From positions 4,650,001 through 4,714,000 of the forward strand of contig NZ_WWHU01000001.1 of assembly GCF_009862785.1 (NCBI RefSeq): DNA of 64,000 nt. The letters run 5' to 3'. The position numbers and the translations under genes are program-made. A model generated the notes under the pieces. It saw nothing but the letters and a program-made list of their open reading frames with translations, was not told the DNA's origin and made no database searches. Positions 1 through 9,327 of the stretch are shown in pieces. Numbering within the stretch: position 1 is the stretch's first letter; every line of letters starts with the position of its first letter. The stretch is from Gordonia sp. SID5947 (lineage in GTDB: Bacteria > Actinomycetota > Actinomycetes > Mycobacteriales > Mycobacteriaceae).

Positions 1-729
1 GAGGTCCGCGAACTGCTGGCCGCCCAGGAGTTCGACGAGGAAGCTCCGGTCGTCAAGGTCTCGGCGCTCAAGGCGCTCGAGGGCGACGCCGAGTGGGTCA
101 AGTCCGTCGAGGAGCTCATGGCCGCGGTCGACGAGTCGATCCCGGACCCGGTCCGCGAGACCGAGAAGCCGTTCCTGATGCCCGTCGAGGACGTCTTCAC
201 CATCACCGGCCGCGGCACCGTGGTCACCGGTCGTGTGGAGCGCGGCGAGGTCAACGTGAACGAGGAAGTCGAGATCGTCGGCATCCGCGAGAAGTCCACC
301 AAGACCACCGTCACCGGTATCGAGATGTTCCACAAGCTCCTCGATTCGGCGCAGGCGGGCGACAACGCCGGTCTGCTGCTCCGCGGCCTCAAGCGTGAGG
401 ACGTCGAGCGCGGTCAGGTCATCGTGAAGCCGGGCACCACGACTCCGCACACGGAGTTCGAGGGCCAGGCCTACATCCTGAGCAAGGACGAGGGTGGTCG
501 TCACACCCCGTTCTTCAACAACTACCGTCCGCAGTTCTACTTCCGTACCACGGACGTGACCGGCGTCGTGACCCTCCCCGAGGGCACCGAGATGGTCATG
601 CCGGGCGACAACACCGAGATGAGCGTCAAGCTCATCCAGCCGGTCGCCATGGACGAGGGCCTGCGCTTCGCGATCCGCGAGGGTGGCCGCACCGTCGGTG
701 CAGGCCGCGTCACCAAGATCAACAAGTGA
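1..729 (+). CDS. tuf: Elongation factor Tu, 3' part (5' end outside window)
   Basis: EF-Tu delivers aminoacyl-tRNA to the ribosome as a GTP complex. The frame is open from base 1 and encodes the last 242 residues of a protein normally about 396 long, so roughly the first 155 residues (most of the GTPase domain) lie outside the window. Visible are the end of the G domain ([20 protein letters not shown]), all of domain II ([20 protein letters not shown]) and domain III ending [14 protein letters not shown]. Identification is near certain. A strong hairpin follows the stop codon, so this is the last gene of its operon. Confidence 0.97.
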   Translation, partial: EVRELLAAQEFDEEAPVVKVSALKALEGDAEWVKSVEELMAAVDESIPDPVRETEKPFLMPVEDVFTITGRGTVVTGRVERGEVNVNEEVEIVGIREKSTKTTVTGIEMFHKLLDSAQAGDNAGLLLRGLKREDVERGQVIVKPGTTTPHTEFEGQAYILSKDEGGRHTPFFNNYRPQFYFRTTDVTGVVTLPEGTEMVMPGDNTEMSVKLIQPVAMDEGLRFAIREGGRTVGAGRVTKINK

Positions 730-770
730 TGTTGATCCAGACGAACTGCTGATCCAGACGAGCAGCCGAA

Positions 771-809
771 GGCGCCCGGTCACGAAAGTGACCGGGCGCC
801 TTTCGTTTT
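771..809 (+). terminator. Rho-independent terminator of tuf
   Basis: A perfect 13-bp inverted repeat (771-783 and 788-800, GGCGCCCGGTCAC / GTGACCGGGCGCC) encloses a GAAA loop and is followed by TTTCGTTTT. It starts 41 bases after the tuf stop codon. Confidence 0.9.
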
Positions 810-872
810 CTCCACCCGTCCGGCCATCCGACTGAATCACACGCGTCACTTTGGTAACACGGTGGTTGCAAT

Positions 873-1901
873 GTGTCGGATCTGTGGTCACAACCGTGGC
901 GGTCGGCGGCGGCGACGAATTACGGTGCAGCGGTGCCAGTTCTCTCCGACCGTGGGCGCTTTGCCGTCGCGCGGCGACGTTGTCTCGTGCTCCTGCTCGC
1001 GCTGGCCGCGGCCATCGGGACGGGCGTCGCCGGCGCGGGTACTGCGAACGCAGCCTCCTTCGGTCGCTTCTACGTGTCGGGCTGCGGCATGCCCTCGACG
1101 CCGGTGGACATGTGGACGCGGTGGGGCAACTACAAGACGGTGATCGCGCTCGACGGTCTCCGCGCGACCGGGGACAAGAGTGGCTGGCGCCATGAGACGC
1201 GGATTCAGCGGATCGCCGAGGGCGGCGTGAACGTGGTGGAGCCGGTCGGCGGACTGGCGAGCTTCTACACCGATTGGAATGCCGCGAGTCCGGGAAACAA
1301 GATCAAGTACCGCTATCGCTGGACATGTCGGCTGAACACCATCGTCAGGGAACTCGATGCGCGAGGTCTCGCGGTCGGTCCGCGGGGAAAGTACGCGTTC
1401 ATGGGCATCTCGATGGGCGGCAACGCGGCGATGATCTACGGGGCGTACCACCGGAAGCGGGTCTCCCATGTCTTCTCGATGTCCGGCTTCCTCAACCTGT
1501 CTGCGCCGACCATGCGGGAAGCGGTGCGACTGACCCTCATCGACGCCGGAATGGCCGCCGGCGTGGGACCGTTCAGTGCCGACAGCATGTGGGGGCTGCC
1601 ATGGAACGAACGGTGGGTGCGCAACGACGCTGTCGTCCAGATTCCCCGGATGCGCGGGATGCACATCCGGGTCGGTGCGGCGTCGGGGGTGTGGGGGAGG
1701 TACAACACCGATGCGATCGGATCCATCAAGGGCACACCGATCGAGGTGATATCGCTCGCGCAGACCCGCACCTTCGAGGTGGGCGCGGCGATCGCCGGAG
1801 TCCCGATCACGACGGACTATCCGGCTCTCGGCACCCATCAGTGGGGCTACTGGCAGGACATGGTCATGCGTGCGAAGAAGAGCGGCTGGTTTCGCGACTG
1901 A
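873..1901 (+). CDS. Secreted antigen 85-like esterase / mycolyltransferase family protein
   Basis: This is a 342-residue exported alpha/beta hydrolase. An N-terminal basic stretch (ARRR) and a hydrophobic segment at residues 37-57 lead to a probable signal peptidase site near TANA-AS (about 60), followed by a mature domain of about 280 residues. The nucleophile elbow is GISMGG (Ser180), and the C-terminal [11 protein letters not shown] (His322) matches the catalytic-His segment of the antigen 85 (Fbp) family, which transfers mycolates to trehalose or arabinogalactan in the cell envelope. The SFYTDW motif near 130 also fits that family. The start used is GTG at 873. The part before residue 30 looks poorly conserved, so the true start may be further in. 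The specific reaction (mycolyl transfer versus simple esterase) cannot be read from sequence alone. Confidence 0.8.
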   Translation: MSDLWSQPWRSAAATNYGAAVPVLSDRGRFAVARRRCLVLLLALAAAIGTGVAGAGTANAASFGRFYVSGCGMPSTPVDMWTRWGNYKTVIALDGLRATGDKSGWRHETRIQRIAEGGVNVVEPVGGLASFYTDWNAASPGNKIKYRYRWTCRLNTIVRELDARGLAVGPRGKYAFMGISMGGNAAMIYGAYHRKRVSHVFSMSGFLNLSAPTMREAVRLTLIDAGMAAGVGPFSADSMWGLPWNERWVRNDAVVQIPRMRGMHIRVGAASGVWGRYNTDAIGSIKGTPIEVISLAQTRTFEVGAAIAGVPITTDYPALGTHQWGYWQDMVMRAKKSGWFRD

Positions 1902-1956
1902 ACCGCAGGCGAGACCGGCGATCGCACCGACACCACCGCTGATTACCCTCGATGAC

Positions 1957-2712
1957 ATGCGCGTGCTGCATCGACCGACGTCTTCCGGGGACCTCGCACT
2001 GAACGTGCGGATCGCCGGGGTCGACCGCGACCGTCCGCCGGTGCTGCTGGTACACGGCATGGCAGGAGATCACGCCACCTGGCGAGCCTTCGCTCGCGCT
2101 CTTCGTCGCGAGGACAGAACGGTCGTCGCCGTCGATCTCCGCGGCCATGGCAGAAGCGCGCACGCGCCGACCTATCAGCTCGACGATTTCCGCGACGATC
2201 TGAGATTCGTCCTCGACGAACTCGACATCGGTGTGGCGGACGTGGTGGCGCATTCGCTCGGCGCGCACTCCGCGCTCCGGATGGCGATGGCCGAGCCCCG
2301 ACGGGTGCGACGTCTCGTCCTCGAGGAGATCCCGCCGATGCCACGAGATCAGCACGACCTCGACGAGAACATCGTCGTCGCGGCGTCTCTCGGCGAGCGT
2401 GTGCGCGGCCTGGGCTGGGCCGTCCGAAATCCCGTACCGATCATCCGTTTCGACCGACGCGTGGCCACCGCCGTCTCGCCTCAGTTCGAGGTCGCCGACC
2501 CCGACTGGTGGACGCGACTGCAGACGGTCACCGCACGCACGCTCGTGATCTCCGGGGGACGACGCAGCTTCCTTCCGCCGCAGCATCTCCGCTCGCTCAG
2601 CGAGACGCTGCCCGACGGCGGCTTCACCATGATCGACGCCGGGCACAGCGTGCACCGGGACCGCGCTGTCGACTTCGGTTCGGCGGCAGGCGAATTCCTC
2701 AGGGCGACATAG
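1957..2712 (+). CDS. Alpha/beta hydrolase
   Basis: This is a 251-residue soluble alpha/beta-hydrolase-fold protein. VLLVHGMAGDHATW provides the oxyanion-hole HG motif, VDLRGHGRS follows strand 4, and VAHSLGAHSA is a nucleophile elbow (AHSLG). TLVISGGRRSF and MIDAGHSVHRDR carry the late acid and the catalytic His. The ATG at 1957 is preferred because the homologous part begins MRVLHRPTSSGD; the frame stays open upstream but runs into the preceding gene. The gene follows the Ag85-like gene by 55 bases on the same strand. The substrate is unknown. Confidence 0.75.
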   Translation: MRVLHRPTSSGDLALNVRIAGVDRDRPPVLLVHGMAGDHATWRAFARALRREDRTVVAVDLRGHGRSAHAPTYQLDDFRDDLRFVLDELDIGVADVVAHSLGAHSALRMAMAEPRRVRRLVLEEIPPMPRDQHDLDENIVVAASLGERVRGLGWAVRNPVPIIRFDRRVATAVSPQFEVADPDWWTRLQTVTARTLVISGGRRSFLPPQHLRSLSETLPDGGFTMIDAGHSVHRDRAVDFGSAAGEFLRAT

Positions 2713-2755
2713 CGGCCAGAAGAGAAGGAACCGTGCGGCATCGGTCTGCGTCCTA

Positions 2756-3739
2756 ATGAGCATGATTCCCCACGAGCTCGCCGCACCACCCGTCCTGATC
2801 GAATGGCTTGCCGCAGCCGACCGCACCGCCGAACTGCTCGCCGACACCGTGACCGTCGGCCGTGCATGGTGGTCGGCCCATCTCGCCGAGCGCGGTCTGC
2901 CCGAGATTCGCTTCGGCGACACGATCTGCCGCACGGAGCTGTTCGGCATGGCGGCTGCCGCGATGTCGACGCCGGATGATGCGATCACCCTGCTGTGGCA
3001 CACCATGGCCTTCTGCCAGGGTCGGCGTCCGGGCGACACCAAGCGTCGGATCGCCGCGGTCGCAGCCGACCGGGACCGGATAGGCGGCCTCCTGCACGAG
3101 GCCGCGCAGGCGAGCCGAGAAGACCCGGCGAAGGCGTTCGAACTCCTCAAACCAGACCGCGGCGGCAACGTGATCGAGCGGCTCGGGCCCACCGGCTTCA
3201 CGTGGTTCCTGTACTTCGCCGGTGGTGGTGACCCACGGCATCCCAGCCAGGTACTGGAGGGAAAGGCTGCGAGGACGGTCCGGCGCGCGGGGTGGAAGCG
3301 GTTCCCCGTGAGCACCTGGACGTCCGACGATTACGCGCAATACGTCGAGGTGGTCGACCGGTGGCGAGTGGAGTCCGGAGCCGACCGCAACGACGTGATC
3401 GTCCGGGGTCTGGTCTCGGTGTCCCCGTCCGTCGACGCGGACTACCCGTGGCAGGCCTGGCAACGGGAAACGTGGAACGACGACGATTGGGTCAATGGGC
3501 CGTTGTCGAGCGACGATCTCCGCCAGATCTATCACTGGCTGGCCCTCATCGCCGACGTCTATCCGTTGTCCTCTGCGGCAGCGGATTTCGCGCGGATCGG
3601 TCCCACGATCAGCAGGGCGCTCGGCGGGGACATCGTTTGCGCGCCGCGCTTACGATCACCTGGAGAGCAGGCCTATGACGACCCCTTCTTGTTGTACAAC
3701 GGCCGCGGGTCCACACCGATCTCACGCCACGCCTGGTAA
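2756..3739 (+). CDS. OGG-fold (8-oxoguanine DNA glycosylase-like) hypothetical protein
   Basis: This is a 327-residue protein that I do not recognise with certainty. The segment at residues 140-200, with GPTGFTWFLYFAGGG, a following HPSQVLEGKAARTVR and a downstream W..Y, resembles actinobacterial proteins annotated as having an 8-oxoguanine glycosylase (OGG) fold. I do not see a standard helix-hairpin-helix with catalytic Lys/Asp, so glycosylase activity should not be assumed. There is no signal peptide or membrane segment. The last 67 bases overlap the 3' end of the convergent MpaB-like gene. The extreme C-terminus is therefore less certain. Confidence 0.6.
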   Translation: MSMIPHELAAPPVLIEWLAAADRTAELLADTVTVGRAWWSAHLAERGLPEIRFGDTICRTELFGMAAAAMSTPDDAITLLWHTMAFCQGRRPGDTKRRIAAVAADRDRIGGLLHEAAQASREDPAKAFELLKPDRGGNVIERLGPTGFTWFLYFAGGGDPRHPSQVLEGKAARTVRRAGWKRFPVSTWTSDDYAQYVEVVDRWRVESGADRNDVIVRGLVSVSPSVDADYPWQAWQRETWNDDDWVNGPLSSDDLRQIYHWLALIADVYPLSSAAADFARIGPTISRALGGDIVCAPRLRSPGEQAYDDPFLLYNGRGSTPISRHAW

Positions 3740-4608
3740 GCCCATGGCACGTAGAGCCACTTCAGCGGCAGCCGGTTGAACAGCGGGTTCGCCGCCCGCA
3801 TGGCCGCAGCGAAACGCTGGAAGCGCTTCTCCCGTTTGGCATCCCACTCCAGGTCGCACACATCACGCATCTGCTGCGGGATCGTGCCGACGATCACCGT
3901 GCGGATGAAGGCGTTCAGCGGGGCCGACAGCACCTTCCACACCGGTGCGGGAATCTTCTTCGGCCGGGGCAGCCCCTGGCGGATGTAGCCGGTGGCGTAG
4001 ACGACCGTCTTGTGCGGGACGAACCGGTTCAGCATGTCGTCCCAGTAGGCGAGGAACTCCTCGTAGGTCTGTGGCTGACTGCGCGCGCTGACCCCGTACA
4101 GCTGATACCAGACCTTGCTCTCCTCGAAGACCTGAACCTTCTCTGCGTAGCTCAGCCGGCGGATGAAGGTGTCGGTGATGTAGAGCACCTGATCGACGAA
4201 GGTCGCGTGCGCCCAATAGAACAGCTCGGGATTGAGTGCGTGATAACGCGATCCGTCGCTGATCTCCCCCTTGATCTCTCGATGGAAGTCGCGAACTGTG
4301 CGCCCCCACTTCTGCGGCTCGGTGCTGTAGACCGTCTTCATCACCGGCGGCCCGGTCCGGCGCGCGCGGCCGAGGAAGTCGTCGAAGATGACGGAGTGGT
4401 CGAGCACCGCCTGGCCGAGTTGCTCGATGCAGTTCTCCGTACCGGCGAGGCGCTGGAAGCCGAGGATCCCCCGGCTGTCGCCGTAGAACTTCCACACGAG
4501 TGAATCGGCGCCCAGTCGCGGCGAGGCCGCCGCCGCATCGGCCTCGTCGTCGACGATGACCGGTGCGGCCTCACGGATCGACTGCTCGTAGTCCTGGTTG
4601 ACTGACAT
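3673..4608 (-). CDS. Oxygenase MpaB family protein (DUF2236)
   Basis: This 311-residue protein belongs to the MpaB/DUF2236 group, which includes haem-dependent latex-clearing (Lcp) and ER-bound oxygenases. Family-typical stretches are the start of the domain (SLVWKFYGDSRGILGFQRL), HPELFYWAHATFVDQVLY-like HALNPELFYWAHATFVD, and the downstream WDDMLNRFVPH region. The conserved HATFVD-type histidine is present. The start at 4608 (MSVNQDYEQSIREA) is preferred over upstream codons because the sequence before it is non-conserved and covers the divergent promoter region. The gene diverges from menC across 73 bp containing a 9-bp inverted repeat, and converges with the OGG-fold gene. The substrate is unknown. 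Confidence 0.8.
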   Translation of the reverse strand: MSVNQDYEQSIREAAPVIVDDEADAAAASPRLGADSLVWKFYGDSRGILGFQRLAGTENCIEQLGQAVLDHSVIFDDFLGRARRTGPPVMKTVYSTEPQKWGRTVRDFHREIKGEISDGSRYHALNPELFYWAHATFVDQVLYITDTFIRRLSYAEKVQVFEESKVWYQLYGVSARSQPQTYEEFLAYWDDMLNRFVPHKTVVYATGYIRQGLPRPKKIPAPVWKVLSAPLNAFIRTVIVGTIPQQMRDVCDLEWDAKREKRFQRFAAAMRAANPLFNRLPLKWLYVPWAYQAWREIGVDPRPLYNKKGSS

Positions 4609-4626
4609 GGCATGGAGACTAGCCCA

Positions 4627-4658
4627 GCTTGGAACGAAGTGAAAGATTTGTTCCAAGC
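4627..4658. promoter_or_regulatory. Inverted repeat (probable operator) between mpaB-like gene and menC
   Basis: Nine-base arms GCTTGGAAC (4627-4635) and GTTCCAAGC (4650-4658) are separated by 14 bp, in the short gap between divergent genes. The site is placed to control either or both genes. The regulator is not evident. A half-site GTTCCAA recurs at 5696-5702, upstream of the P450 gene. Confidence 0.5.
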
Positions 4659-4681
4659 AGATTCGCGCGAAGGGACCGGCG

Positions 4682-5677
4682 ATGCCGAGAAACACGCTGC
4701 CCACGACGGCCGAACTACTCGCCACCGCGCTGGTGGTGCGTCTGCCGATGCGCACGCGGTTCCGCGGACTCACCGTGCGCGAGACGATGATCTTTCGGGG
4801 GCCCGCCGGCTGGGGTGAGTTCGGCCCCTTTGTGGAGTACGACGATGACGAGGCGTCGTCATGGCTCGCAGCCGGTATCGAAGCGGCGTACCAGGGGCCG
4901 CCCGCGCCGGTACGTGGCGAGATCGCCGTCAACGCGACGGTTCCCGCGGTCCCGGCGGACGAGGTCGCCGCGATCCTTGCACGCTATCCGGGGGCGTCGA
5001 CGGCGAAGGTCAAGGTTGCCGAACCCGGCCAGGGCCTCGATGACGACGTCGCGCGGGTGGCCGCCGCCCGCGAGGGGGTGGCGCGGGTGCGTGTCGACGC
5101 GAACGGCGCCTGGAGTGTGGACGAGGCGATCCGCGCGATCCGGGCGATCGGCGACGTCGAGTACATCGAACAGCCATGCGTGACAGTGGAAGAACTCGCT
5201 GCCGTGCGCCGTGCCGTCGATGTCCCGATCGCCGCGGACGAATCGATTCGGAAGGCAGCCGATCCGTACCGGGTGGTCGCCGCCGAGGCCGCCGACGTGG
5301 CCATCGTCAAGGTCGCGCCGCTGGGCGGGATGCGGGCGACGCTCGAGATCGCGGATTCGATCGGCCTGCCGGTCGTGGTGTCGTCTGCGCTCGATTCCGC
5401 GGTCGGCATCGCCGCCGGGGTCGCGGCGGCTGCCGCGCTGCCCGACCTCGACCACGCGTGTGGGCTCGGCACCGGTGCGCTGTTCGGTGCGGATGTGGGT
5501 GTGCCCTTCCTGCCCGTCGGAGGATCCATCGGCACGCGCTGGTTCGGGCCCGGCCACGCCGTCGATCGGAACACGGTGCCGATGGCCGATGAGCTCCGCG
5601 ACCAGTGGTGGCGTGCCCGGTTGGTGCGGTGTCACGCACTGTTGACGGACCGAGGTGTCCCTCGTGGCCGGGACTAG
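4682..5677 (+). CDS. menC: o-Succinylbenzoate synthase
   Basis: MenC dehydrates SHCHC to o-succinylbenzoate in menaquinone synthesis. The 331-residue protein belongs to the enolase superfamily (muconate-lactonising subgroup). The catalytic set is visible: the Lys pair in TAKVKV (Lys109/Lys111), metal ligands Asp139 (RVDANGAW), Glu163 (YIEQPC) and Asp186 (IAADES), and the opposing Lys210 (VKVAPLGG). Length and motif order match short actinobacterial MenC proteins. It starts with ATG at 4682 and is transcribed away from the MpaB-like gene. No other men genes are in the window. Confidence 0.92.
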   Translation: MPRNTLPTTAELLATALVVRLPMRTRFRGLTVRETMIFRGPAGWGEFGPFVEYDDDEASSWLAAGIEAAYQGPPAPVRGEIAVNATVPAVPADEVAAILARYPGASTAKVKVAEPGQGLDDDVARVAAAREGVARVRVDANGAWSVDEAIRAIRAIGDVEYIEQPCVTVEELAAVRRAVDVPIAADESIRKAADPYRVVAAEAADVAIVKVAPLGGMRATLEIADSIGLPVVVSSALDSAVGIAAGVAAAAALPDLDHACGLGTGALFGADVGVPFLPVGGSIGTRWFGPGHAVDRNTVPMADELRDQWWRARLVRCHALLTDRGVPRGRD

Positions 5678-5760
5678 ATACATTTTCCATTATCTGTTCC
5701 AATGGTTCGTAGATGCGATCGGGGTCACAGCCGTCCCCTGATCAGTGCGTGTGAGGAGGC

Positions 5761-7128
5761 GTGGACGTGACTTCCACAGGCTCGAGCCGGTGGCCGGCGG
5801 TGATTGCCGAGGCCCCGGCCGGCAGCGACATGCTCGACGTGCCCTGCGCGGAGCGCAACGGGATTCTCGAGATGATGGCCATGCGCCGTGATCCGTTCGC
5901 GTTCGGCGACGAACGGCTGGCCCGGTTCGGGCAGGTGTCGGGCCTCAACGCACTCGGTATCCAGATGGTGATCGCAGCGGGGCCCCGAGCGGCCGACGAG
6001 ATCCTGATGAACCGTGAGAGGGCCTTCGCGAACGGCCCCGCCTGGAACTACCTCATCGGTCCCTTCTTCAATCGCGGCATCATGCTGATGGATCTCGACG
6101 AGCACCGACACCATCGGCACATCCTCCAGCAGGCTTTCACGCCGTCGGCGCTCAAGGGTTACATGCAGGAGATGCAGCCGATGATCGCGGACCGGATCGC
6201 GCGGTTCCCCACCGGCGACGTGAAGTTGTTCGACGAGTTCAAGGAGCTGACGCTCGACGTCGCCCTCGAGGTCTTCCTCGGCGTCGAGTTGCCCAAGCGT
6301 GATGCGGACAAGCTCAACAAGGCATTCATCGACACCGTGCGTGCGGGATCCGCCTACGTGCGCCGGCCCGTTCCCGGCGGGCGGTGGTGGAGGGGTCTCC
6401 GGTCCCGGAAGGTGCTCGAGGAGTTCTTCTACTCGAACATCCCTGCCAAGCGGGCGCGAGAGACGCCCGACCTGTTCTCGGTGCTCTGTCACGCGGAGAG
6501 CGACGACGGCGACAGCTTCACCGACGAGGACGTGGTCAACCACATGATCTTCGTGCTGATGGCCGCCCATGACACCTCGACCATCACCATGACGCAGATG
6601 GCCTACCGCATGGCGAAGGCGCCCGAGTGGCAGGAGAAGGCGCGCGAGCAGTCGATGGAGCTGAATCCGCAACTCGGATATGACGATCTCGGCAAGCTCT
6701 CGGTCATCGACCTCGTGATGAAAGAATCCCTGCGGTTGTGTCCGCCGGTACCCGTGCAGCCCCGGATGGCCGTGAAGGACACCTCGGTTCAGGGGTACTA
6801 CGTCCCCACGGGGAGTTTCGTATCGGTGCCCAATCTCACGAATCACCGTGACCCCGAGTTCTTCACCAACCCGGACATGTTCGATCCCGAGCGCTTCTCG
6901 GCGGACCGTGCCGAGGACAAGGGCCACCGGATGGCCTGGATGCCGTTCGGCGGCGGCGTGCACAAATGCATCGGCCTGTATTTTGGCCAGATGGAGATCA
7001 AGACGATCCTGCACAATCTGGTGCGCGACTATGAGTGGTCGGTACCGGACAGCTACACCGTCCCGATGGACTACAGCTCCCTTCCGGTGCCCAAAGACAA
7101 GCTCCCGGTGAACATCCGACGCCGATGA
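5761..7128 (+). CDS. Cytochrome P450 (CYP136-like)
   Basis: This is a 455-residue soluble haem monooxygenase. Seen in order: the C-helix region (DLDEHRHHRHILQQAF), the I-helix oxygen-activation motif AAHDTST, the K-helix KESLRL, and the haem-binding loop MPFGGGVHKCIGLYF with thiolate Cys403. It starts at GTG 5761 behind GAGGAGG. Its stop overlaps the ATG of a TetR gene (ATGA), and an SDR gene follows. In M. tuberculosis the P450 CYP136 lies next to a TetR gene and an SDR gene, so the assignment rests on both sequence flavour and neighbourhood. A ferredoxin reductase gene lies 4 kb downstream and could supply electrons; no ferredoxin gene is visible nearby. The substrate is unknown, probably a hydrophobic lipid or sterol. 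Confidence 0.85.
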   Translation: MDVTSTGSSRWPAVIAEAPAGSDMLDVPCAERNGILEMMAMRRDPFAFGDERLARFGQVSGLNALGIQMVIAAGPRAADEILMNRERAFANGPAWNYLIGPFFNRGIMLMDLDEHRHHRHILQQAFTPSALKGYMQEMQPMIADRIARFPTGDVKLFDEFKELTLDVALEVFLGVELPKRDADKLNKAFIDTVRAGSAYVRRPVPGGRWWRGLRSRKVLEEFFYSNIPAKRARETPDLFSVLCHAESDDGDSFTDEDVVNHMIFVLMAAHDTSTITMTQMAYRMAKAPEWQEKAREQSMELNPQLGYDDLGKLSVIDLVMKESLRLCPPVPVQPRMAVKDTSVQGYYVPTGSFVSVPNLTNHRDPEFFTNPDMFDPERFSADRAEDKGHRMAWMPFGGGVHKCIGLYFGQMEIKTILHNLVRDYEWSVPDSYTVPMDYSSLPVPKDKLPVNIRRR

Positions 7129-7724
7129 CGACGACACGAGCGCCGCGGAAGACGCGCAACACATCGAGTCCAGAGGACCAGGAACAGGCGATTCTCGCAG
7201 CCGCGGGGGCGGAGTTCGCCGCCGTCGGGGTCCGGCGTGCGAACATGGACGAGGTCGCGGCGCAGGCAGGCATCAGCAGGAGCACGCTGTATCGCCGCTT
7301 TCCCAACAAGGAGACGTTGCTCCTCGCCGTCGCCAACGATCTGTACGAACGCGGCATGCACCGTCTCGAGCAGGCGGTGGTGGGACTCGGTCCTTCCGAG
7401 GCGCTCGTCGAGGCCTTCGCCGAGGGTGCGGTCATGGTGTCCGACGATCCGCTGATGCGTCGTCTGGTCCTGACCGACTCGGAGATGAAGGGCATCACCG
7501 CATCGGTGACGGCCCTGTTCATCGACATGGTGACCGATCGGGTGGCGGCCACGCTGCGCGACGCCGGCGCCACGATGCCTGCCGACGATCTGCTGAAGGC
7601 GGTGGAACTCCACGTTCGACTGGTGATCTCCTATCTCGAGGTTCCGGCGTCCGACGAGAGTCGCCAGGAACCCGACGAGGTGCGGGCGCTGGCCACCAAG
7701 TTCCTGGCGCCGATGATCTGGTGA
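7125..7724 (+). CDS. TetR-family regulator next to the P450
   Basis: This is a 199-residue TetR repressor. The N-terminal helix-turn-helix reads EQAILAAAGAEFAAVGVRR..MDEVAAQAGISRSTLYRRFPNKETLL at residues 22-70. The ligand domain is unassigned. Its ATG overlaps the P450 stop, so the two are co-transcribed and the protein most likely autoregulates the P450/SDR unit. A candidate target is the AT-rich stretch at 5685-5708 with a TTCCA direct repeat. Confidence 0.85.
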   Translation: MTTTRAPRKTRNTSSPEDQEQAILAAAGAEFAAVGVRRANMDEVAAQAGISRSTLYRRFPNKETLLLAVANDLYERGMHRLEQAVVGLGPSEALVEAFAEGAVMVSDDPLMRRLVLTDSEMKGITASVTALFIDMVTDRVAATLRDAGATMPADDLLKAVELHVRLVISYLEVPASDESRQEPDEVRALATKFLAPMIW

Positions 7725-7776
7725 CCGTCGCTCGATTCTGTTTTTGTCAATCCCGTTCAGCACCAAAGGATCAGTC

Positions 7777-8646
7777 ATGTCCCTGCGCGACCGTCTCAGC
7801 CGTACACCTGACCACGACCAGATCCGAGCCGCCCTGCGCGGCAAGGTCATCGCCATCACCGGCGGTGCCCGCGGCATCGGATTCGAAACGGCGACACAGC
7901 TGTTCCACGCGGGTGCGGTGGTCGCCCTCGGCGATGTGGACGAGGAGGCGGTGGGCAAGTCGGCCGCCGACCTCGGTGTCGAAGGATTCGTGGTCGATGT
8001 CACCGACCGCAAGTCGTTCGACGATTTCCTCACCGGTGTCGAGGACGCCCTCGGCCCGATCGACGTGCTGATCAACAACGCCGGGATCATGCCGGTCGGG
8101 GAGTTCCTGGCCTACGACGAGGCCCTCATCCGGCGCACCTTCGACATCGACGTCATCGGAGTGCTGACGGGCACCCAGCTCGCCGCCCGCCGGATGGTGG
8201 CACGAGGTCGCGGCCAGGTCGTCAACATCGCGTCGGTCGCGGGCCGTCTGCCGACTCCCGGACTGACCATCTACAACGGCGCGAAAGCCGCTGTCATCGA
8301 GTTCTCGGAAGCGCTCGACGCCGAGTTGGCGTCCACCGGGGTGCGCGTCAGCACCGTGCTGCCGACCTTCACCAGAACCGGTCTGATCTCGGGCCTGCGG
8401 ACCAACTCGCTCGTCCGGCCGGTCGATCCGGAGGACGTGGCGGCCGAGGTCGTGTCGATCATCGCCCGGCCTCGGGTTCGCGTGACAGCGCCCCGGTCCA
8501 TGGCCTGGGTCCACGCCAATGCGACGATCCCGCAGCGTATGAAGCGGATGTCGCGTCGAATGACCAAGCTGGACAGCATGTTCTTGGACTACGACCACGA
8601 TCAGCGTGCGGCATATTCGCAGCGTATCGGCGAGGGCCGGCGGTAG
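7777..8646 (+). CDS. Short-chain dehydrogenase/reductase
   Basis: This is a 289-residue classical SDR. The cofactor motif is TGGARGIG, with Asp at the end of strand 2 (VALGDVDEEA) indicating NAD(H) preference. INNAGIMPVG, the catalytic Ser in NIASVAG and the YNGAK tetrad Tyr/Lys follow. About 60 extra C-terminal residues rich in Arg and Met form a tail. The ATG at 7777 follows AAAGGA at 7765-7770; an in-frame TTG lies upstream at 7744. It sits third in the P450-TetR-SDR set and could oxidise the alcohol product of the P450. Confidence 0.85.
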   Translation: MSLRDRLSRTPDHDQIRAALRGKVIAITGGARGIGFETATQLFHAGAVVALGDVDEEAVGKSAADLGVEGFVVDVTDRKSFDDFLTGVEDALGPIDVLINNAGIMPVGEFLAYDEALIRRTFDIDVIGVLTGTQLAARRMVARGRGQVVNIASVAGRLPTPGLTIYNGAKAAVIEFSEALDAELASTGVRVSTVLPTFTRTGLISGLRTNSLVRPVDPEDVAAEVVSIIARPRVRVTAPRSMAWVHANATIPQRMKRMSRRMTKLDSMFLDYDHDQRAAYSQRIGEGRR

Positions 8647-8748
8647 TCCGCCGGGCGCACGGCGGCCCCGGTGGCTGTGTCCGGCGTCACCGTTAGGGTG
8701 GAGTCGGCCCGACGGTGGTGTCGGGGTCATCGGTGAGAGGAACAACGC

Positions 8749-9327
8749 ATGGCCGGCGACCGTCTGCTCGACGACGAGCGGACCGCGCGTGCCGAGTTGC
8801 GCTCGGCGGTTGATGAGCTGCGGGCGGCCGAGATCGAGACCGGTGTGCGGCGCCGGTCGCGCCTCTGGTGGTTGATGACGATCGTCACGGTTGCCGCCGT
8901 GGTCGCGGCTGCCGTCGGGACGACGATGTGGGTTCGCGCGGCGCGGTCGTATTCCGACAGCGATTTCCAGCGCGCCGCGGTGGCGCGGGTCTCCCTCCTG
9001 CTCAGTGCCGATCATCGACGGCCCGATCAGGCGCGGCGCATCCTCGACGGTGCGACCGGTGCGTTCTACGACGAGTTCGCCCAATCGGCCGATGGATACA
9101 GCCGATTCGTCCAGAGTCAGGGGACGGTGGCGCGGGGAGACGTCGACGGCGCAGGCGTATCCGGCCGGTCCGGCGACGAGGCGGCGGTCCTGGTGGCGGC
9201 GACGGTCGAGTTCGCGGGCGACACGCCGGCGGGACGGAAGCCTGCGGTCCGGCAGTTCCGGCTTCGCGTGCTGGTCGCGCCTGACGACGGACAGTTGAAG
9301 CTCTCGGCGGTGCAGTACATCCCATGA
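8749..9327 (+). CDS. Mce-associated-like membrane protein 1
   Basis: This is a 192-residue protein with a short charged cytoplasmic N-terminus (about 35 residues), one transmembrane helix (LWWLMTIVTVAAVVAAAVGT, about 42-61) and an extracytoplasmic domain carrying the pattern of Mce-associated proteins: FQRAAVARVSLLLS..., then a conserved AAVLVAATVEFAG and a C-terminal FRLRVLV strand. Its stop overlaps the next ATG (ATGA), and four such genes run in series. Mce-associated proteins stabilise Mce lipid importers. No mce or yrbE gene is visible here, so these are orphan copies. Confidence 0.65.
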   Translation: MAGDRLLDDERTARAELRSAVDELRAAEIETGVRRRSRLWWLMTIVTVAAVVAAAVGTTMWVRAARSYSDSDFQRAAVARVSLLLSADHRRPDQARRILDGATGAFYDEFAQSADGYSRFVQSQGTVARGDVDGAGVSGRSGDEAAVLVAATVEFAGDTPAGRKPAVRQFRLRVLVAPDDGQLKLSAVQYIP

